Source of the DNA: Desulfovibrio sp. JC010
GTDB taxonomy: Bacteria > Desulfobacterota > Desulfovibrionia > Desulfovibrionales > Desulfovibrionaceae
NCBI RefSeq assembly: GCF_010470675.1
Contig: NZ_VOIQ01000001.1
Location: forward strand, 124,001 to 188,000
Direction: 5' to 3'
DNA: 64,000 bases
The notes below the pieces were generated by a model that saw only the letters and a program-made list of their open reading frames with translations, was not told where the DNA came from and searched no databases. A program made the translations under genes and the position numbers. This document shows positions 26,149 to 35,164 of the stretch, one piece after another; positions within the stretch are counted from its first letter, which is position 1, and each line of letters begins with the position of its first letter.

Positions 26149-26781
26149 ATGAATAAACCACCCCGGCAACTGGTTTCACCTTCAGGTAAAGGCAAGGAGA
26201 CCATGTATGTCCTGCTCGCTGCCCTGCTGGTAGGCATAACCTGCGCCACGCTGATTTTTATCAATCAAAAGCAGTCACAAGTCGCTGATCTGGCAAACTT
26301 CCAGATCAGGGCCTTCTCTGATCTCAATGATAAAGAACTGGCCGTATTCAACGGATTGTACACTGCTGCGGTTGAAATCAATGAAATCCACAATGAAGGA
26401 GAGGAATGGCTCACCGTGCCGCAGCTTGAAGAAGAATTCATGCCGCCTTTTACCAGAGACGCTTCGTGGAAAAAAAGCGGACGCTTCAGCTGGAACAGGG
26501 AACTGCGTCCGGCAGGCTCCATGGATATCGCACTATATACCGGACATCCGGGCCAAGGCGAATCAACAGGTTCATTTATCCTGCTTTTCCTCCACGACCA
26601 CAAAAAGAAACAGGGCAGTGCCAGAACCGGACCGCGCCATGCCCCTTATGAAATCTGGTACCACACTTCCGCAAACAAACCTGCCCCGCAGGTCGCTACC
26701 GATCAGGGATTTATCGCCGCAGGCTGGAAAGAAGTCATCGCCTACAGCGGAGAAGATGAAGTTAAAAGGATAAAAGGTTAA
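26149..26781 (+). CDS. single-pass membrane protein of a metal-uptake operon (DUF6162-like)
   Basis: Protein of 210 residues with one N-terminal transmembrane helix (about 18-40, YVLLAALLVGITCATLIFI) and a periplasmic domain with conserved-looking EEWLTVPQLEEEFMPPF and ALYTGHPG segments. Similar small proteins precede zinc-type ABC uptake genes in other proteobacteria and are annotated as DUF6162; I make that link from size, topology and position. ATG at 26149 with AGGAAAC upstream. It is followed 3 bp later by the substrate-binding protein gene. Confidence 0.6.
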   Translation: MNKPPRQLVSPSGKGKETMYVLLAALLVGITCATLIFINQKQSQVADLANFQIRAFSDLNDKELAVFNGLYTAAVEINEIHNEGEEWLTVPQLEEEFMPPFTRDASWKKSGRFSWNRELRPAGSMDIALYTGHPGQGESTGSFILLFLHDHKKKQGSARTGPRHAPYEIWYHTSANKPAPQVATDQGFIAAGWKEVIAYSGEDEVKRIKG

Positions 26782-26784
26782 ACC

Positions 26785-27723
26785 ATGTCACGCATAAAAA
26801 TTTTCATACTGGCCGCACTGCTGGTTATATCTGTTGCCGCACAGGGCTACGCTCAAGAGCAGGACCGCACTGAAGGTCACAAACTGGTCATCGGCACCAC
26901 TCTGCACCCCTACTACAGCTTTGTAAGCAACATCGTAAAGGACCGGGCTGTTGTGCAACCTCTTATCGGTGAAGGATTCAACCCGCACAACTACCGTCCC
27001 CAGCCGGAAGACATCAAACGGGTAATGAATCTGGACGTACTGGTGGTCAACGGCATCGGTCATGATGAATTTGCCATGGAAATCCTCGCAGCGGCCCGGA
27101 TGAAAGGTAAAATCCCGGTCATCTTTGCCAACAAGGATGTCTCGCTCATCCCGGTGGCCGGGAACATTGACGACCTTAAAATCGTCAACCCCCATACTTT
27201 TATATCGGTGACCACCTCCATCCAGCAGATATACACCATTGCTGCCGAGCTGGCTGAGATAGACCCGGACAACGCTAAATATTATAAAAAGAATGCGCGT
27301 AAATACGTGCGTAAGCTGCGCAAACTCAAAGCAAAATATATGCAGCGCATTGCAGATCTGCCGGATGTGGAATTCCGCTGCGCCACCATCCACGGCGGTT
27401 ATGACTATCTGCTGCAGGATTTCGGCCTTCAGGTCACCGCAGTAATCGAACCCAACCACGGACTCAAGCCCACTGCCAACCAGCTCGCCAAGACCATCAA
27501 GAAAATCAAGGCCCTCAAGGTGGATGTCATTTTCACTGAAATGCATTTCCCGGACAAATACGTGGACACTATCCATGAAGAAACCGGAATCCGCATCCGC
27601 CATCTTTCCCACCTCACCGGAGGCTCATACGCTGCTGATGATTTTGAAAAGGGTATTGAGAACAATATGAAAGCCCTGACCGATGCCCTCATCGAAGCCC
27701 ATGAAATCAAGGCAGGGGAATAA
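26785..27723 (+). CDS. znuA: zinc/manganese ABC transporter substrate-binding protein
   Basis: Periplasmic cluster A-I metal-binding protein, 312 residues with a signal peptide (cleavage near QGYAQEQ). Metal-ligand histidines stand at the expected places: FNPHNYRPQPEDI (about 70-82), VNPHTFISV (about 133-141) and ATIHGGYDYLL (about 196-206), with a further acidic/His motif EMHFPDKY near 255. It lacks the long His-rich loop of E. coli ZnuA. The ATPase gene follows immediately after its stop. Zinc is the likely substrate, manganese or iron possible. Confidence 0.85.
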   Translation: MSRIKIFILAALLVISVAAQGYAQEQDRTEGHKLVIGTTLHPYYSFVSNIVKDRAVVQPLIGEGFNPHNYRPQPEDIKRVMNLDVLVVNGIGHDEFAMEILAAARMKGKIPVIFANKDVSLIPVAGNIDDLKIVNPHTFISVTTSIQQIYTIAAELAEIDPDNAKYYKKNARKYVRKLRKLKAKYMQRIADLPDVEFRCATIHGGYDYLLQDFGLQVTAVIEPNHGLKPTANQLAKTIKKIKALKVDVIFTEMHFPDKYVDTIHEETGIRIRHLSHLTGGSYAADDFEKGIENNMKALTDALIEAHEIKAGE

Positions 27724-28452
27724 ATGAATACCATGCTTGAAACTAAATACGGCCCGTCCATCAGCTTTAATGACGTAAGCCTTACCTTGGGCAACACGGA
27801 GATTCTTAAAAAACTCAATTTTGAAATTTACTCCGGGGCCCTGCACTGCATCATCGGTCCCAACGGCGGCGGCAAAACATCCCTGCTGCGCTCCCTGCTG
27901 GGGCAGATGCCCCATTCCGGGGCCATCCACATTGACTGGCAGGAGAATCGGACCATCGGCTATGTGCCCCAGACTCTCAATTACGACACCACCCTGCCCG
28001 TCACCGTGGAAAATTTCATGTCCATGACCTGCCAGAGCAGACCCGCGTTCATGAATCCTGCCGCTAAGGATCGTGAAACAATTAACTCCGCCCTTGAACG
28101 GGTCAATATGGCCGAAAAATCCAAGCGCATTTTCGGGCAGCTTTCCGGGGGGGAAAGACAGCGTGTGCTGCTGGCTCAAGCCCTGCTTCCCGACCCTGCC
28201 CTGCTCATCCTAGATGAACCCACCACCGGGCTGGACAAGGCCGGGGCGGCCATCATGCGCGGGTTGCTGCAAGAGCTCAAAGCCAAAGGAGTAACCATCC
28301 TGATCATCCACCACGATCTCATGGAGGTGAAAGAAATCGGCGATTGCGTAACCTGCATCAACCGCGAGGTGCTTTTCTCCGGCTGCCCCACGGAAGAACT
28401 CAGTGCCGAGCGCATCCTGAATATCTTCAGCTCCGCAAGGCAGGCAGCATAA
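27724..28452 (+). CDS. znuC: metal ABC transporter ATP-binding protein
   Basis: Protein of 242 residues energising metal import. Walker A GPNGGGKTS (45-53), Q-loop region VPQTLNY, signature LSGGERQR (about 140-147) and Walker B LLILDEPTTGLD (about 159-170) are all intact, with the H-loop in HHDLMEV. Its ATG follows the znuA stop with no gap, and its TAA overlaps the permease ATG by one base. Confidence 0.9.
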   Translation: MNTMLETKYGPSISFNDVSLTLGNTEILKKLNFEIYSGALHCIIGPNGGGKTSLLRSLLGQMPHSGAIHIDWQENRTIGYVPQTLNYDTTLPVTVENFMSMTCQSRPAFMNPAAKDRETINSALERVNMAEKSKRIFGQLSGGERQRVLLAQALLPDPALLILDEPTTGLDKAGAAIMRGLLQELKAKGVTILIIHHDLMEVKEIGDCVTCINREVLFSGCPTEELSAERILNIFSSARQAA

Positions 28453-29357
28453 TGGAACTCATCTACGATCTTATCAGAACCCCGCTCATGGAAATGGGCA
28501 GAAGCGGCACCCTGCCCGACTACTTCCAGTACGCTTTCGTCATCAACGCCCTGATCTGCTCCCTGCTGGCCGGGCCCATCCTCGGCGGAATCGGAACCAT
28601 GGTGGTTGCCAAACGGCTTGCTTTTTTCTCGCAGGCAGTGGGACAGGCCGCACTCACCGGTGTGGCTCTCGGCATTGTCCTCGGCGAACCGTACACCGCG
28701 CCCTACGTATCCCTATTCGGTTTCTGCATCCTTTTCGGGCTGCTCATGAACTACACCCGCAACCGGACCCGTATGTCCTCGGACACGGTAATCGGGGTAT
28801 TTCTATCCATATCCTTGGCCGTGGGTGCCTGCGTGCTGCTCTACGTAACCGGGAAGGTCAACATGCATGTGCTGGACAACATCCTTTTCGGGTCCATCCT
28901 GACCGTGAACAACACCGACATCAACGTGCTGGCTATCATCTGCCTGCTCTGCGTGGCTGTCTGCCTGCCCATGTTCAACAAAATCCTGCTGGCCAGTTTC
29001 AACCCCAGCCTTGCCCATGTACGCGGTATCAATGTGAAGCTGGTGGATTACATGTTCATCCTCATCATCACAGTAATTACCGTGGCGGCACTGAAAATCG
29101 TCGGTGCGGTGCTGGTGGAGGCGTTGTTCATCATCCCGGCAGCGGCTGCGCGCAACATCAGCAAATCCATGCGCGGATTTTTCTTTTACAGCATGTTCTT
29201 TGCCACACTGAGTTGCCTGCTTGGGGTAATCATTCCCATGCAGTACGAAATACCCGTGCCTTCCGGCGGGGCGATTATTATTGTTGCTGCTGTATTTTTT
29301 GCACTGACTTCGCTATTGCGTGCAACTTTGCCCGCTTTCAGGGAAGCCGCTGTTTAG
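28452..29357 (+). CDS. znuB: metal ABC transporter permease
   Basis: Inner-membrane permease of the ABC-3 family, 301 residues with about eight or nine hydrophobic helices. The signature region NILFGSILTV and the loop with LASFNPSLAHVRGINVKLVDY are typical, followed by KIVGAVLVEALFIIPAAAARN. The ATG overlaps the ATPase stop (TAATG). A longer upstream frame is open but overlaps the ATPase gene by over 100 bases and is not used. Confidence 0.9.
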   Translation: MELIYDLIRTPLMEMGRSGTLPDYFQYAFVINALICSLLAGPILGGIGTMVVAKRLAFFSQAVGQAALTGVALGIVLGEPYTAPYVSLFGFCILFGLLMNYTRNRTRMSSDTVIGVFLSISLAVGACVLLYVTGKVNMHVLDNILFGSILTVNNTDINVLAIICLLCVAVCLPMFNKILLASFNPSLAHVRGINVKLVDYMFILIITVITVAALKIVGAVLVEALFIIPAAAARNISKSMRGFFFYSMFFATLSCLLGVIIPMQYEIPVPSGGAIIIVAAVFFALTSLLRATLPAFREAAV

Positions 29358-29428
29358 TGAGCTGATAAGACCCTTTGGAATCCCTTTTATTGCCCTTCGG
29401 GCAAGGGGTTAATTTACAGGATATTGAT

Positions 29429-30349
29429 ATGAAAAAAATATTGCCCTTAATCATGCTGCTTTGCCTGCTCGGTTGCGCCAAGCAGTCTACTACCCAACCC
29501 CGAACTTCGGGCATGCAGATTCTTACTTCACTAAAAGCAACAAAGCTGCTCACCCAGACTCTGACCGCCGATACCAGGATTCAGACAATCCAGACTGTGC
29601 CATCGACCTATTCTATGAATTCGCAAGCCCGCTATTTCAAAAAACACGCTCGTGAATTCAACGAGCAAGCCATGGGTGCTGCTGCCTGCGTGACCATCCG
29701 TTCCATCTGGAATCGCGATGATCTCTACCCCTACGCCCGTCGCGCCAATGTGCGCATTGTTGAAATTGACGGCTCCGCCCCGGTGGATAAAACACAGGCC
29801 GGGGTAAAATTGATCAAGGAAAAAACCGGCGGCAATGTCTCGCCCTTTATCTGGCGTTCCCCCGGAAACCTGACCAAAATGGCAGACTTCATCGCCAAGG
29901 ATCTCATGGCCCTATACCCGGATCAGGCCGCAGTAATCGACAACAATCTTAAATCATTGAAGCAGCAGCTGTTCAAGCTGCGCACAAAATACGAATTAAA
30001 ATTCATTGATCTGGAATCAATGGACGTAATCAGCCTGACCGGAGATTTCGATTATCTCATTTCAGAATTCGGAATCGAGGTAGTGGACAGTTTCCTGAAG
30101 CAGGAAATAGACTGGAACGATGCGGATGTTGCGGCACTTGCGCAGTCCATCCGCGAGAATGAAATCAAGACCGTGCTCTGCAACCGTATGCCGCAGGGTA
30201 AAATATTTGAAGCAATAGTGAATAACGGCGCGCACCCGGTGGTACTGACCACACTGGTCACTGCCAATGATCCGCATCTACCGCCCAAGCAAAGACTGCT
30301 TGAATTCTATTCGGAGAATCTGGAAAGGATATATGGTGGGTTGGAGTAA
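29429..30349 (+). CDS. ZnuA-like lipoprotein lacking metal-binding histidines
   Basis: Protein of 306 residues, last in the metal-uptake operon. A lipobox LCLLGC gives Cys 16. The fold order matches metal-binding ZnuA proteins: SPFIWRSPGNLTKMADFIAKDL, then GDFDYLISEFGIEVV, and DPHLPPKQRLLEFY near the end. At the places where ZnuA has His (before the W-x-x-P and before the F-x-Y-L) this protein has Phe and Gly. It therefore probably does not bind metal in the same way and may act as an accessory or a binder of a chelate. ATG at 29429 with AGGA upstream; a small TTGCCC/GGGCAA hairpin precedes it. Confidence 0.7.
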   Translation: MKKILPLIMLLCLLGCAKQSTTQPRTSGMQILTSLKATKLLTQTLTADTRIQTIQTVPSTYSMNSQARYFKKHAREFNEQAMGAAACVTIRSIWNRDDLYPYARRANVRIVEIDGSAPVDKTQAGVKLIKEKTGGNVSPFIWRSPGNLTKMADFIAKDLMALYPDQAAVIDNNLKSLKQQLFKLRTKYELKFIDLESMDVISLTGDFDYLISEFGIEVVDSFLKQEIDWNDADVAALAQSIRENEIKTVLCNRMPQGKIFEAIVNNGAHPVVLTTLVTANDPHLPPKQRLLEFYSENLERIYGGLE

Positions 30350-30350
30350 A

Positions 30351-30386
30351 AAAGCGGGGATGTCCAACAACATCCCCGCTTTCTTT
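30351..30386. terminator. bidirectional terminator
   Basis: AAAGCGGGGATGT (30351-30363) pairs with ACATCCCCGCTTT (30370-30382) across a 6-base loop, with T-rich sequence on both strands. It serves both the metal operon and the convergent CoA-ligase gene. Confidence 0.88.
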
Positions 30387-31675
30387 TATCTTCTCTCATC
30401 AAACACACGCTTGGTCTTAGCGAAACTTCTGGGCAGCAGGCCGGGCTTGAGAATTTCCACGTTGGCCCGCACAAGGATGAATTTCCTGATCTCATCACAG
30501 ATGGCTCTGGCGAGGTTTGTGTCATTCTCTGCGGAAACTCCGACCTTGCGTTCGACCTTCACGGACATGTGATCCAACCCTTCGCGACGCTCAAGATAAA
30601 TCTGGTACTCGGAACTTGCTTCAGGGAAAGATTCCAGCACAGATGCGATCTGGCCGGGATAAATATTCACGCCCCGGAAGATGAACATGTCGTCACTGCG
30701 TCCGGAAATAGTATCGTGACGGGGCATGGTACAACCGCAGGAACACTCACCGGGAATAATCCGGGTCAGGTCGCGGGTGCGGTAACGGACCAACGGAGAA
30801 GCTTCCTTGTTCAGGGTAGTCACCACCAGTTCGCCAACTTCACCGTCAGGCACGGGCCTTAGGGTCAGCGGATCAATAATCTCGGCGATGTACTCATCGC
30901 CCCAGTAATGAATGCCGTCATGGGCGTTACACTCGACCCCTGCTCCGGGACCGTAAAGCTCGGTCATACCGGTAATATCGTAGCTTCCTTCAAGTCCAAG
31001 GGCTTCTTCAAACTGCTTGCGCATCTTGGGTGAAGCAGCTTCACCGCCGAAGATACAACGTTTGAGCTTCAGCCGCTCCACAATACCGGCCTTACGGGCC
31101 TCTTCCCCCAGCAACAAAGCCATGGAAGCTGTGGAACAGAGGCAGGTTGCGCCGAGATCTTCCATGATCTGGAGCTGGATTTCAAGCATCCCCGGTCCCA
31201 CGGGCAGGGTCATGGCCCCGAAATGTTCTGCGCCGAGTTGGAATCCGGCCCCGGCAGTCCACAAACCGTACCCCACACAGACCTGAACCCGATCAAGGGT
31301 GGTCAGGCCCGGAAGTTCGTAACAGCGGGCGAACATGTTTTTCCATGTCTCGATATCATTGCGGGTGTAAGAAAGAATCTTGCGTTTCCCGGTGGTTCCG
31401 CTGGAACCGTGGATACGCACCACATCTTCTTCAGGAACGGAAAGCAGCGGCAGCGGATACCCTTCCTTGAGATGGTCGGCCGTAGTGAAAGGAAGTTTCT
31501 GCAAATCTTCAAGGGATTTGATGTCGCCGGGCTCAACTCCCTGCTCCTTGTACTGCGCCTGATAAAAAGGGCTGTTGGCAGCAGTATGCTCCACTGTCTT
31601 TTTCAATCCCTGCAGCTGTTTATCAGCCAGTTCCTGCGCACTCAGTTCCGGTATAAATCTATATTTGCCGCCCAT
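30386..31675 (-). CDS. phenylacetate-CoA ligase family enzyme
   Basis: ATP-dependent acyl/aryl-CoA ligase, 429 residues, the normal PaaK length. The AMP-binding loop HGSSGTTGK (about 89-97) is followed by the PaaK-like Y-G-L-W-T-A-G-A-G-F-Q stretch (about 131-141), the ITGMTELYGPG motif near 237 and the C-terminal GRSDDMFIFRGVNIYP hinge. GGAGACCAGGA lies before the ATG. No phenylacetate degradation genes are nearby, so the true substrate is unknown; such ligases are multicopy in sulfate reducers and may act on aromatic acids from protein breakdown. Confidence 0.85.
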   Translation of the reverse strand: MGGKYRFIPELSAQELADKQLQGLKKTVEHTAANSPFYQAQYKEQGVEPGDIKSLEDLQKLPFTTADHLKEGYPLPLLSVPEEDVVRIHGSSGTTGKRKILSYTRNDIETWKNMFARCYELPGLTTLDRVQVCVGYGLWTAGAGFQLGAEHFGAMTLPVGPGMLEIQLQIMEDLGATCLCSTASMALLLGEEARKAGIVERLKLKRCIFGGEAASPKMRKQFEEALGLEGSYDITGMTELYGPGAGVECNAHDGIHYWGDEYIAEIIDPLTLRPVPDGEVGELVVTTLNKEASPLVRYRTRDLTRIIPGECSCGCTMPRHDTISGRSDDMFIFRGVNIYPGQIASVLESFPEASSEYQIYLERREGLDHMSVKVERKVGVSAENDTNLARAICDEIRKFILVRANVEILKPGLLPRSFAKTKRVFDERR

Positions 31676-31782
31676 TCCTGGTCTCCGTAGAAAGCTTGTT
31701 CAATTATCTGATGTGTCGTATCCACGTATGGATCAATTGTTTTGCACAAGCACCCTAAATCTTCAAGTTATCCAAGGTCAAC

Positions 31783-32565
31783 ATGCATCTGATTTCCATA
31801 AATATATTTCATATTGCCGCCGCAGCCCTCATCGGAGCGGTTCTGGGGAGTTTTTACGGCTGCGCGGTGTTGCGCTACATCAACGGTCAGACCCTGACCA
31901 ATCCGCGCCGTTCCACCTGCCCCCAATGCGGTCATACCATCCGCTGGTTTGAAAACATCCCGCTTATCAGCTACCTGCTGCTGCGCGGCAGATGCTCATC
32001 CTGCAAACAGAAAATCAGCCCCATGTACGCTGTAATTGAGCTTGTTTCCATGGCCTGGGCGGTGCTGCTAATGCTCACCTTCGGCCCTTCGGTGGAATGG
32101 CTGATCTACATGTTTTTCGGCGGGCTGATGATCGTGGCCTCATTTATTGACCTGCGCACCTTCATCCTTCCGGACATCATCACCATTCCCGGTTCAATCG
32201 CAGCTGTCCCCTGCGCGGCCCTGTTTACTCCTGTGGGCTGGGAAGGGGCATTGCTTGGTGCTGGAATCGGCGGAGGGCTGTTCTGGTCCCTGCGCCTACT
32301 CTACCGGGGGCTCAAGGACGTGGAAGGATTGGGACTGGGGGATGTTAAAATCATGTTCATGATCGGCGCGCTGGCCGGGCCGCAGAACCTGCCGCTGGTG
32401 ATCACGGTTTCGGCCTTCACCGGACTGCTGGCAGGCTTAATCATGATGGTGGTGGATAAGGATCAGGAATACGGTTCAATGATCCCCTTCGGGCCGTTTC
32501 TGGCTCTGGGGTCCATGCTGACCATTTTATACGCCGATCCGTTCTGGAACTGGTATTTAATTTAA
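31783..32565 (+). CDS. prepilin peptidase (A24 family)
   Basis: Membrane aspartic peptidase that cleaves and N-methylates type IV prepilin-like proteins. The 260-residue protein has the N-terminal methylase zinc motif C46-x2-C49...C71-x2-C74 and about seven to eight membrane helices. The two catalytic aspartates lie in FIDLRTFILPD (Asp 123) and GLGDVK (Asp 187). FGPFLALG closes the family pattern. No pilin genes are next to it. It diverges from the CoA-ligase gene. Confidence 0.92.
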   Translation: MHLISINIFHIAAAALIGAVLGSFYGCAVLRYINGQTLTNPRRSTCPQCGHTIRWFENIPLISYLLLRGRCSSCKQKISPMYAVIELVSMAWAVLLMLTFGPSVEWLIYMFFGGLMIVASFIDLRTFILPDIITIPGSIAAVPCAALFTPVGWEGALLGAGIGGGLFWSLRLLYRGLKDVEGLGLGDVKIMFMIGALAGPQNLPLVITVSAFTGLLAGLIMMVVDKDQEYGSMIPFGPFLALGSMLTILYADPFWNWYLI

Positions 32566-32600
32566 AAAAAAGGAGGATGCGGGCAAAGCATCCTCCTTTA
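32566..32600. terminator. bidirectional terminator after prepilin peptidase
   Basis: AAAGGAGGATGC (32569-32580), 7-base loop, GCATCCTCCTTT (32588-32599), with A-rich sequence before and T after. It also lies downstream of the convergent 86-residue gene. Confidence 0.82.
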
Positions 32601-32626
32601 TACCCATCAAAGACGGGAAAAAGAAC

Positions 32627-32887
32627 CTAGATACCGAAAGGACCGAACTTCTTGACGTATTCCTGAAGTTCTTCCCAGAGGTGCTCGGAAAAGTTGTCGT
32701 ATTTTTCAGCAGCACTGTCGTAGCTTTCCAGCTTTTTAACAACGTTTGCAGCTTTTTCATAAACAGATTTGAATTCTGCTTCGTCCATGCCTGCCATTTC
32801 CATGGCTTCTTCTTTGGAAAGGTGACCGGTATGGGCAAAAACCCCGGACAGAACGCCCATCATATTTTTTACGTTCTTTTGAGCCAT
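32627..32887 (-). CDS. small conserved-looking helical protein, unknown
   Basis: Not recognised. The 86-residue acidic protein begins MAQKNVKNMMGVLSGVFAHTG, has a Met/Glu-rich middle (KEEAMEMAGMDEAEF) and a C-terminal amphipathic helix with HLWEELQEYVKKFGPFGI. No Cys, signal or membrane segment is seen. AAGGAGTAATACTC precedes the ATG. It lies alone between two genes on the other strand, with its own terminator. Confidence 0.75.
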   Translation of the reverse strand: MAQKNVKNMMGVLSGVFAHTGHLSKEEAMEMAGMDEAEFKSVYEKAANVVKKLESYDSAAEKYDNFSEHLWEELQEYVKKFGPFGI

Positions 32888-33125
32888 TGAGTATTACTCC
32901 TTAATAAATGAAATTTTTAGAAAATACCTCACTACCTTTGCCTGAGATAACACTATTTAATCCATCATTGCAAGCAGTTCCCCGCTTCAACTCTTTCTGA
33001 GACTGTTATTAACGCTACAAAAGAAATAGCCATGGCCGACATTGCTTTTTGAAGACCGCAAACGTACTATCCCGTTTTACAATACCAAAACACATAGGTT
33101 TTTTAATAATATAAGAGATAAAAAT

Positions 33126-34253
33126 ATGAACATTAAAAATAACAGCATCTGGATCAACGCGGGCGAAGCTTCCGGCGACATGCACGCAGCGAGGCTCGCT
33201 AAAGAGCTCATGGTACGCGACCCCGGCCTGAAGGTCATGGGCATGGGCGGATCGGCCATGGAAAAAGCAGGCTGCAACATCCGCTACCCCATGCAGCTGA
33301 TTTCGCTGGTGGGTTTGACCGAAGTACTGCCCAAGCTGCCCCGACTGCTCAAGCTCTTCGGCCAGATCGAAGACATCCTTAAAGCGGAACGCCCCAAGGC
33401 CATCATCCTCATAGACTGCCCGGACTTCAACTTCCGGCTGGTCAAGATCGCCCGTAAGCTGGATATTCCGGTCTACTATTACATCACTCCCCAAATCTGG
33501 GCATGGCGGCAGGGCCGGGCAAAATTCCTGCAAAAACATGTGCGCAAAATCCTGTGCATCCTGCCATTTGAGCAGCAGTTTTTCAAAGATCGCGGGGTGG
33601 ACGCCCAGTACGTGGGCCATCCCCTGCTGGATCTCATGCCCCTTGATGAACTTGACGCAATCGACCCGGACCCCAATCTGGTGGGCATTCTGCCGGGCAG
33701 CCGCAGCAAGGAAATTTCATCCCTGCTGCCCGAATTCGCACAGGCAGCCGAGCGGCTCTTAAAAGATTTCCCGGAACTTAAATTTTCCATTGCCCGCGCA
33801 CCGGGAGTAAAAGAAGAAAAACTGCGCAACTTCTGGCCGGAGCACATTCCGGTAACCATCAACCAGCCTGAAAACAGATACCGCCTCATGCGCAACTCCA
33901 ATGTGATCATGGCCGCTTCCGGCACTGCGACCCTGGAATGCGCCCTCATCGGCACCCCTACTCTGGTGGCCTACAAGATGTCTCCCATAAGCGGCTTTCT
34001 GGCAAAAAAAATCCTCAACATAAAGTATGTCAGCCTTGCCAATATTATCCCGGATAAATCCATCCTCCCGGAATACCTGCTGGAAAACGCCACTGCGGAT
34101 AACTTTTACAAACAGATCCGTCAGTGGGTGGGCTTCCCTGAATCAGCACAGAATGTTAGAGCGGAGTTAAAAGAGTTGCGTGAAATGATCGGCGAACCAG
34201 GCGTGGCCGCACGCACCGCCGAGACGATTCTACAGGACCTTAAAAGCCTGTAG
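33126..34253 (+). CDS. lpxB: lipid-A-disaccharide synthase
   Basis: Makes the beta-1,6-linked lipid A disaccharide from UDP-diacylglucosamine and lipid X at the inner membrane. From ATG 33126 the protein has 375 residues. Family segments are INAGEASGDMHAARL (about 10-24), GMGGSAMEKAG (about 40-50), the LIDCPDFNFRL strand (about 99-109), ITPQIWAWRQGR and VGHPLLDLMP. C-terminal ASGTATLECALIGTPTLVAYKM is the nucleotide-sugar-binding loop. It is first of a two-gene run with a lipoprotein. Confidence 0.95.
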   Translation: MNIKNNSIWINAGEASGDMHAARLAKELMVRDPGLKVMGMGGSAMEKAGCNIRYPMQLISLVGLTEVLPKLPRLLKLFGQIEDILKAERPKAIILIDCPDFNFRLVKIARKLDIPVYYYITPQIWAWRQGRAKFLQKHVRKILCILPFEQQFFKDRGVDAQYVGHPLLDLMPLDELDAIDPDPNLVGILPGSRSKEISSLLPEFAQAAERLLKDFPELKFSIARAPGVKEEKLRNFWPEHIPVTINQPENRYRLMRNSNVIMAASGTATLECALIGTPTLVAYKMSPISGFLAKKILNIKYVSLANIIPDKSILPEYLLENATADNFYKQIRQWVGFPESAQNVRAELKELREMIGEPGVAARTAETILQDLKSL

Positions 34254-34288
34254 CCACATAACCGGAAACCTGAACCCCGGATATCGAT

Positions 34289-34999
34289 ATGAAAAAAACA
34301 ATCCTGCTCATCACTTTGCTGGCAACACTCATCCTCTGCGGATGCGTGGCCCGTAAAATTCCCGGCAAGCACGGCTTTTATTCCACCAAATCACCTACCC
34401 TGACCGTAAAATTCAATGGTCTGGAATATCAGGGTGAATACAAAGAGAGCAAAGGCAAAGCCAATGTGCGCACCTATTTCTATGCTGACCGGGACGGCAC
34501 AAATGGCGCATGGGTGGAAATCCTCGACGTAAGACAGGGCTGGAATGTCCGCTCCAAGCAGGTTCCGGGAGGCAAGTTGCCCAACACCGGCATTTACACC
34601 CGTGAAATAGCGGGAGAAAGCTACTATTGCCGCACCTTCCTGATCCCGCCCGGCTCAGGCAAAAGCGAGCTGGCCTCCCTGCCCGATTATACGGCAGTGC
34701 GCATCTGCACAAAACTAATCTCCACCGAGCAGAAAATCTCCATCGGCTTTGCCGGGCAAGTGAATAAAGAAATCGCTGAAAAATTGTTCAGCTCAGCAAA
34801 TTACGGAGAACTCAGTCAGGCGCAAAAAGATTTCTTTGCCGCCTTTGACCAGCGGGCGGAGACAGTACTGATCATGGATAAATTTGAGCAGGGTGATGTG
34901 GATGAAGAGATAAAGTCAGCTGAGATAATTGATAAACCCTGGTATCGGTTTACGGATTTTATTTCTTTGCAGCGGTTGATCGGGAAGGTTCAACGGTAA
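34289..34999 (+). CDS. hypothetical lipoprotein (possibly DUF4851)
   Basis: Protein of 236 residues with a clear lipobox: hydrophobic ILLITLLATLILCGC gives Cys 19. The mature part has alternating strands (TLTVKFNGLEYQGEYKES, AWVEILDVRQGWNVRS) and no known enzyme motif. It follows lpxB by 35 bp and could share its transcript. A family of lipoproteins of similar size annotated DUF4851 occurs in Desulfovibrio; I suggest membership only tentatively. It lies convergent to dsrC across a terminator. Confidence 0.7.
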   Translation: MKKTILLITLLATLILCGCVARKIPGKHGFYSTKSPTLTVKFNGLEYQGEYKESKGKANVRTYFYADRDGTNGAWVEILDVRQGWNVRSKQVPGGKLPNTGIYTREIAGESYYCRTFLIPPGSGKSELASLPDYTAVRICTKLISTEQKISIGFAGQVNKEIAEKLFSSANYGELSQAQKDFFAAFDQRAETVLIMDKFEQGDVDEEIKSAEIIDKPWYRFTDFISLQRLIGKVQR

Positions 35000-35060
35000 G
35001 AAAGGAAATCTGACATATCACTCTCGCCAAAGAGTTCATTCAGTCTAGAAAGTGCCAACA

Positions 35061-35093
35061 AAAAAAACCCCGGAGCCGATCCCCGGGGTTTTT
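35061..35093. terminator. bidirectional terminator between lipoprotein gene and dsrC
   Basis: AACCCCGG (35066-35073) pairs with CCGGGGTT (35083-35090), with A run before and T run after, so it can end both converging transcripts. Confidence 0.85.
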
Positions 35094-35164
35094 CTGACTT
35101 TGGACTCGCTGTGAAGCAATCACCGTGACTGCTCCACAATTCACAAACTGATTTACTTATAAAA

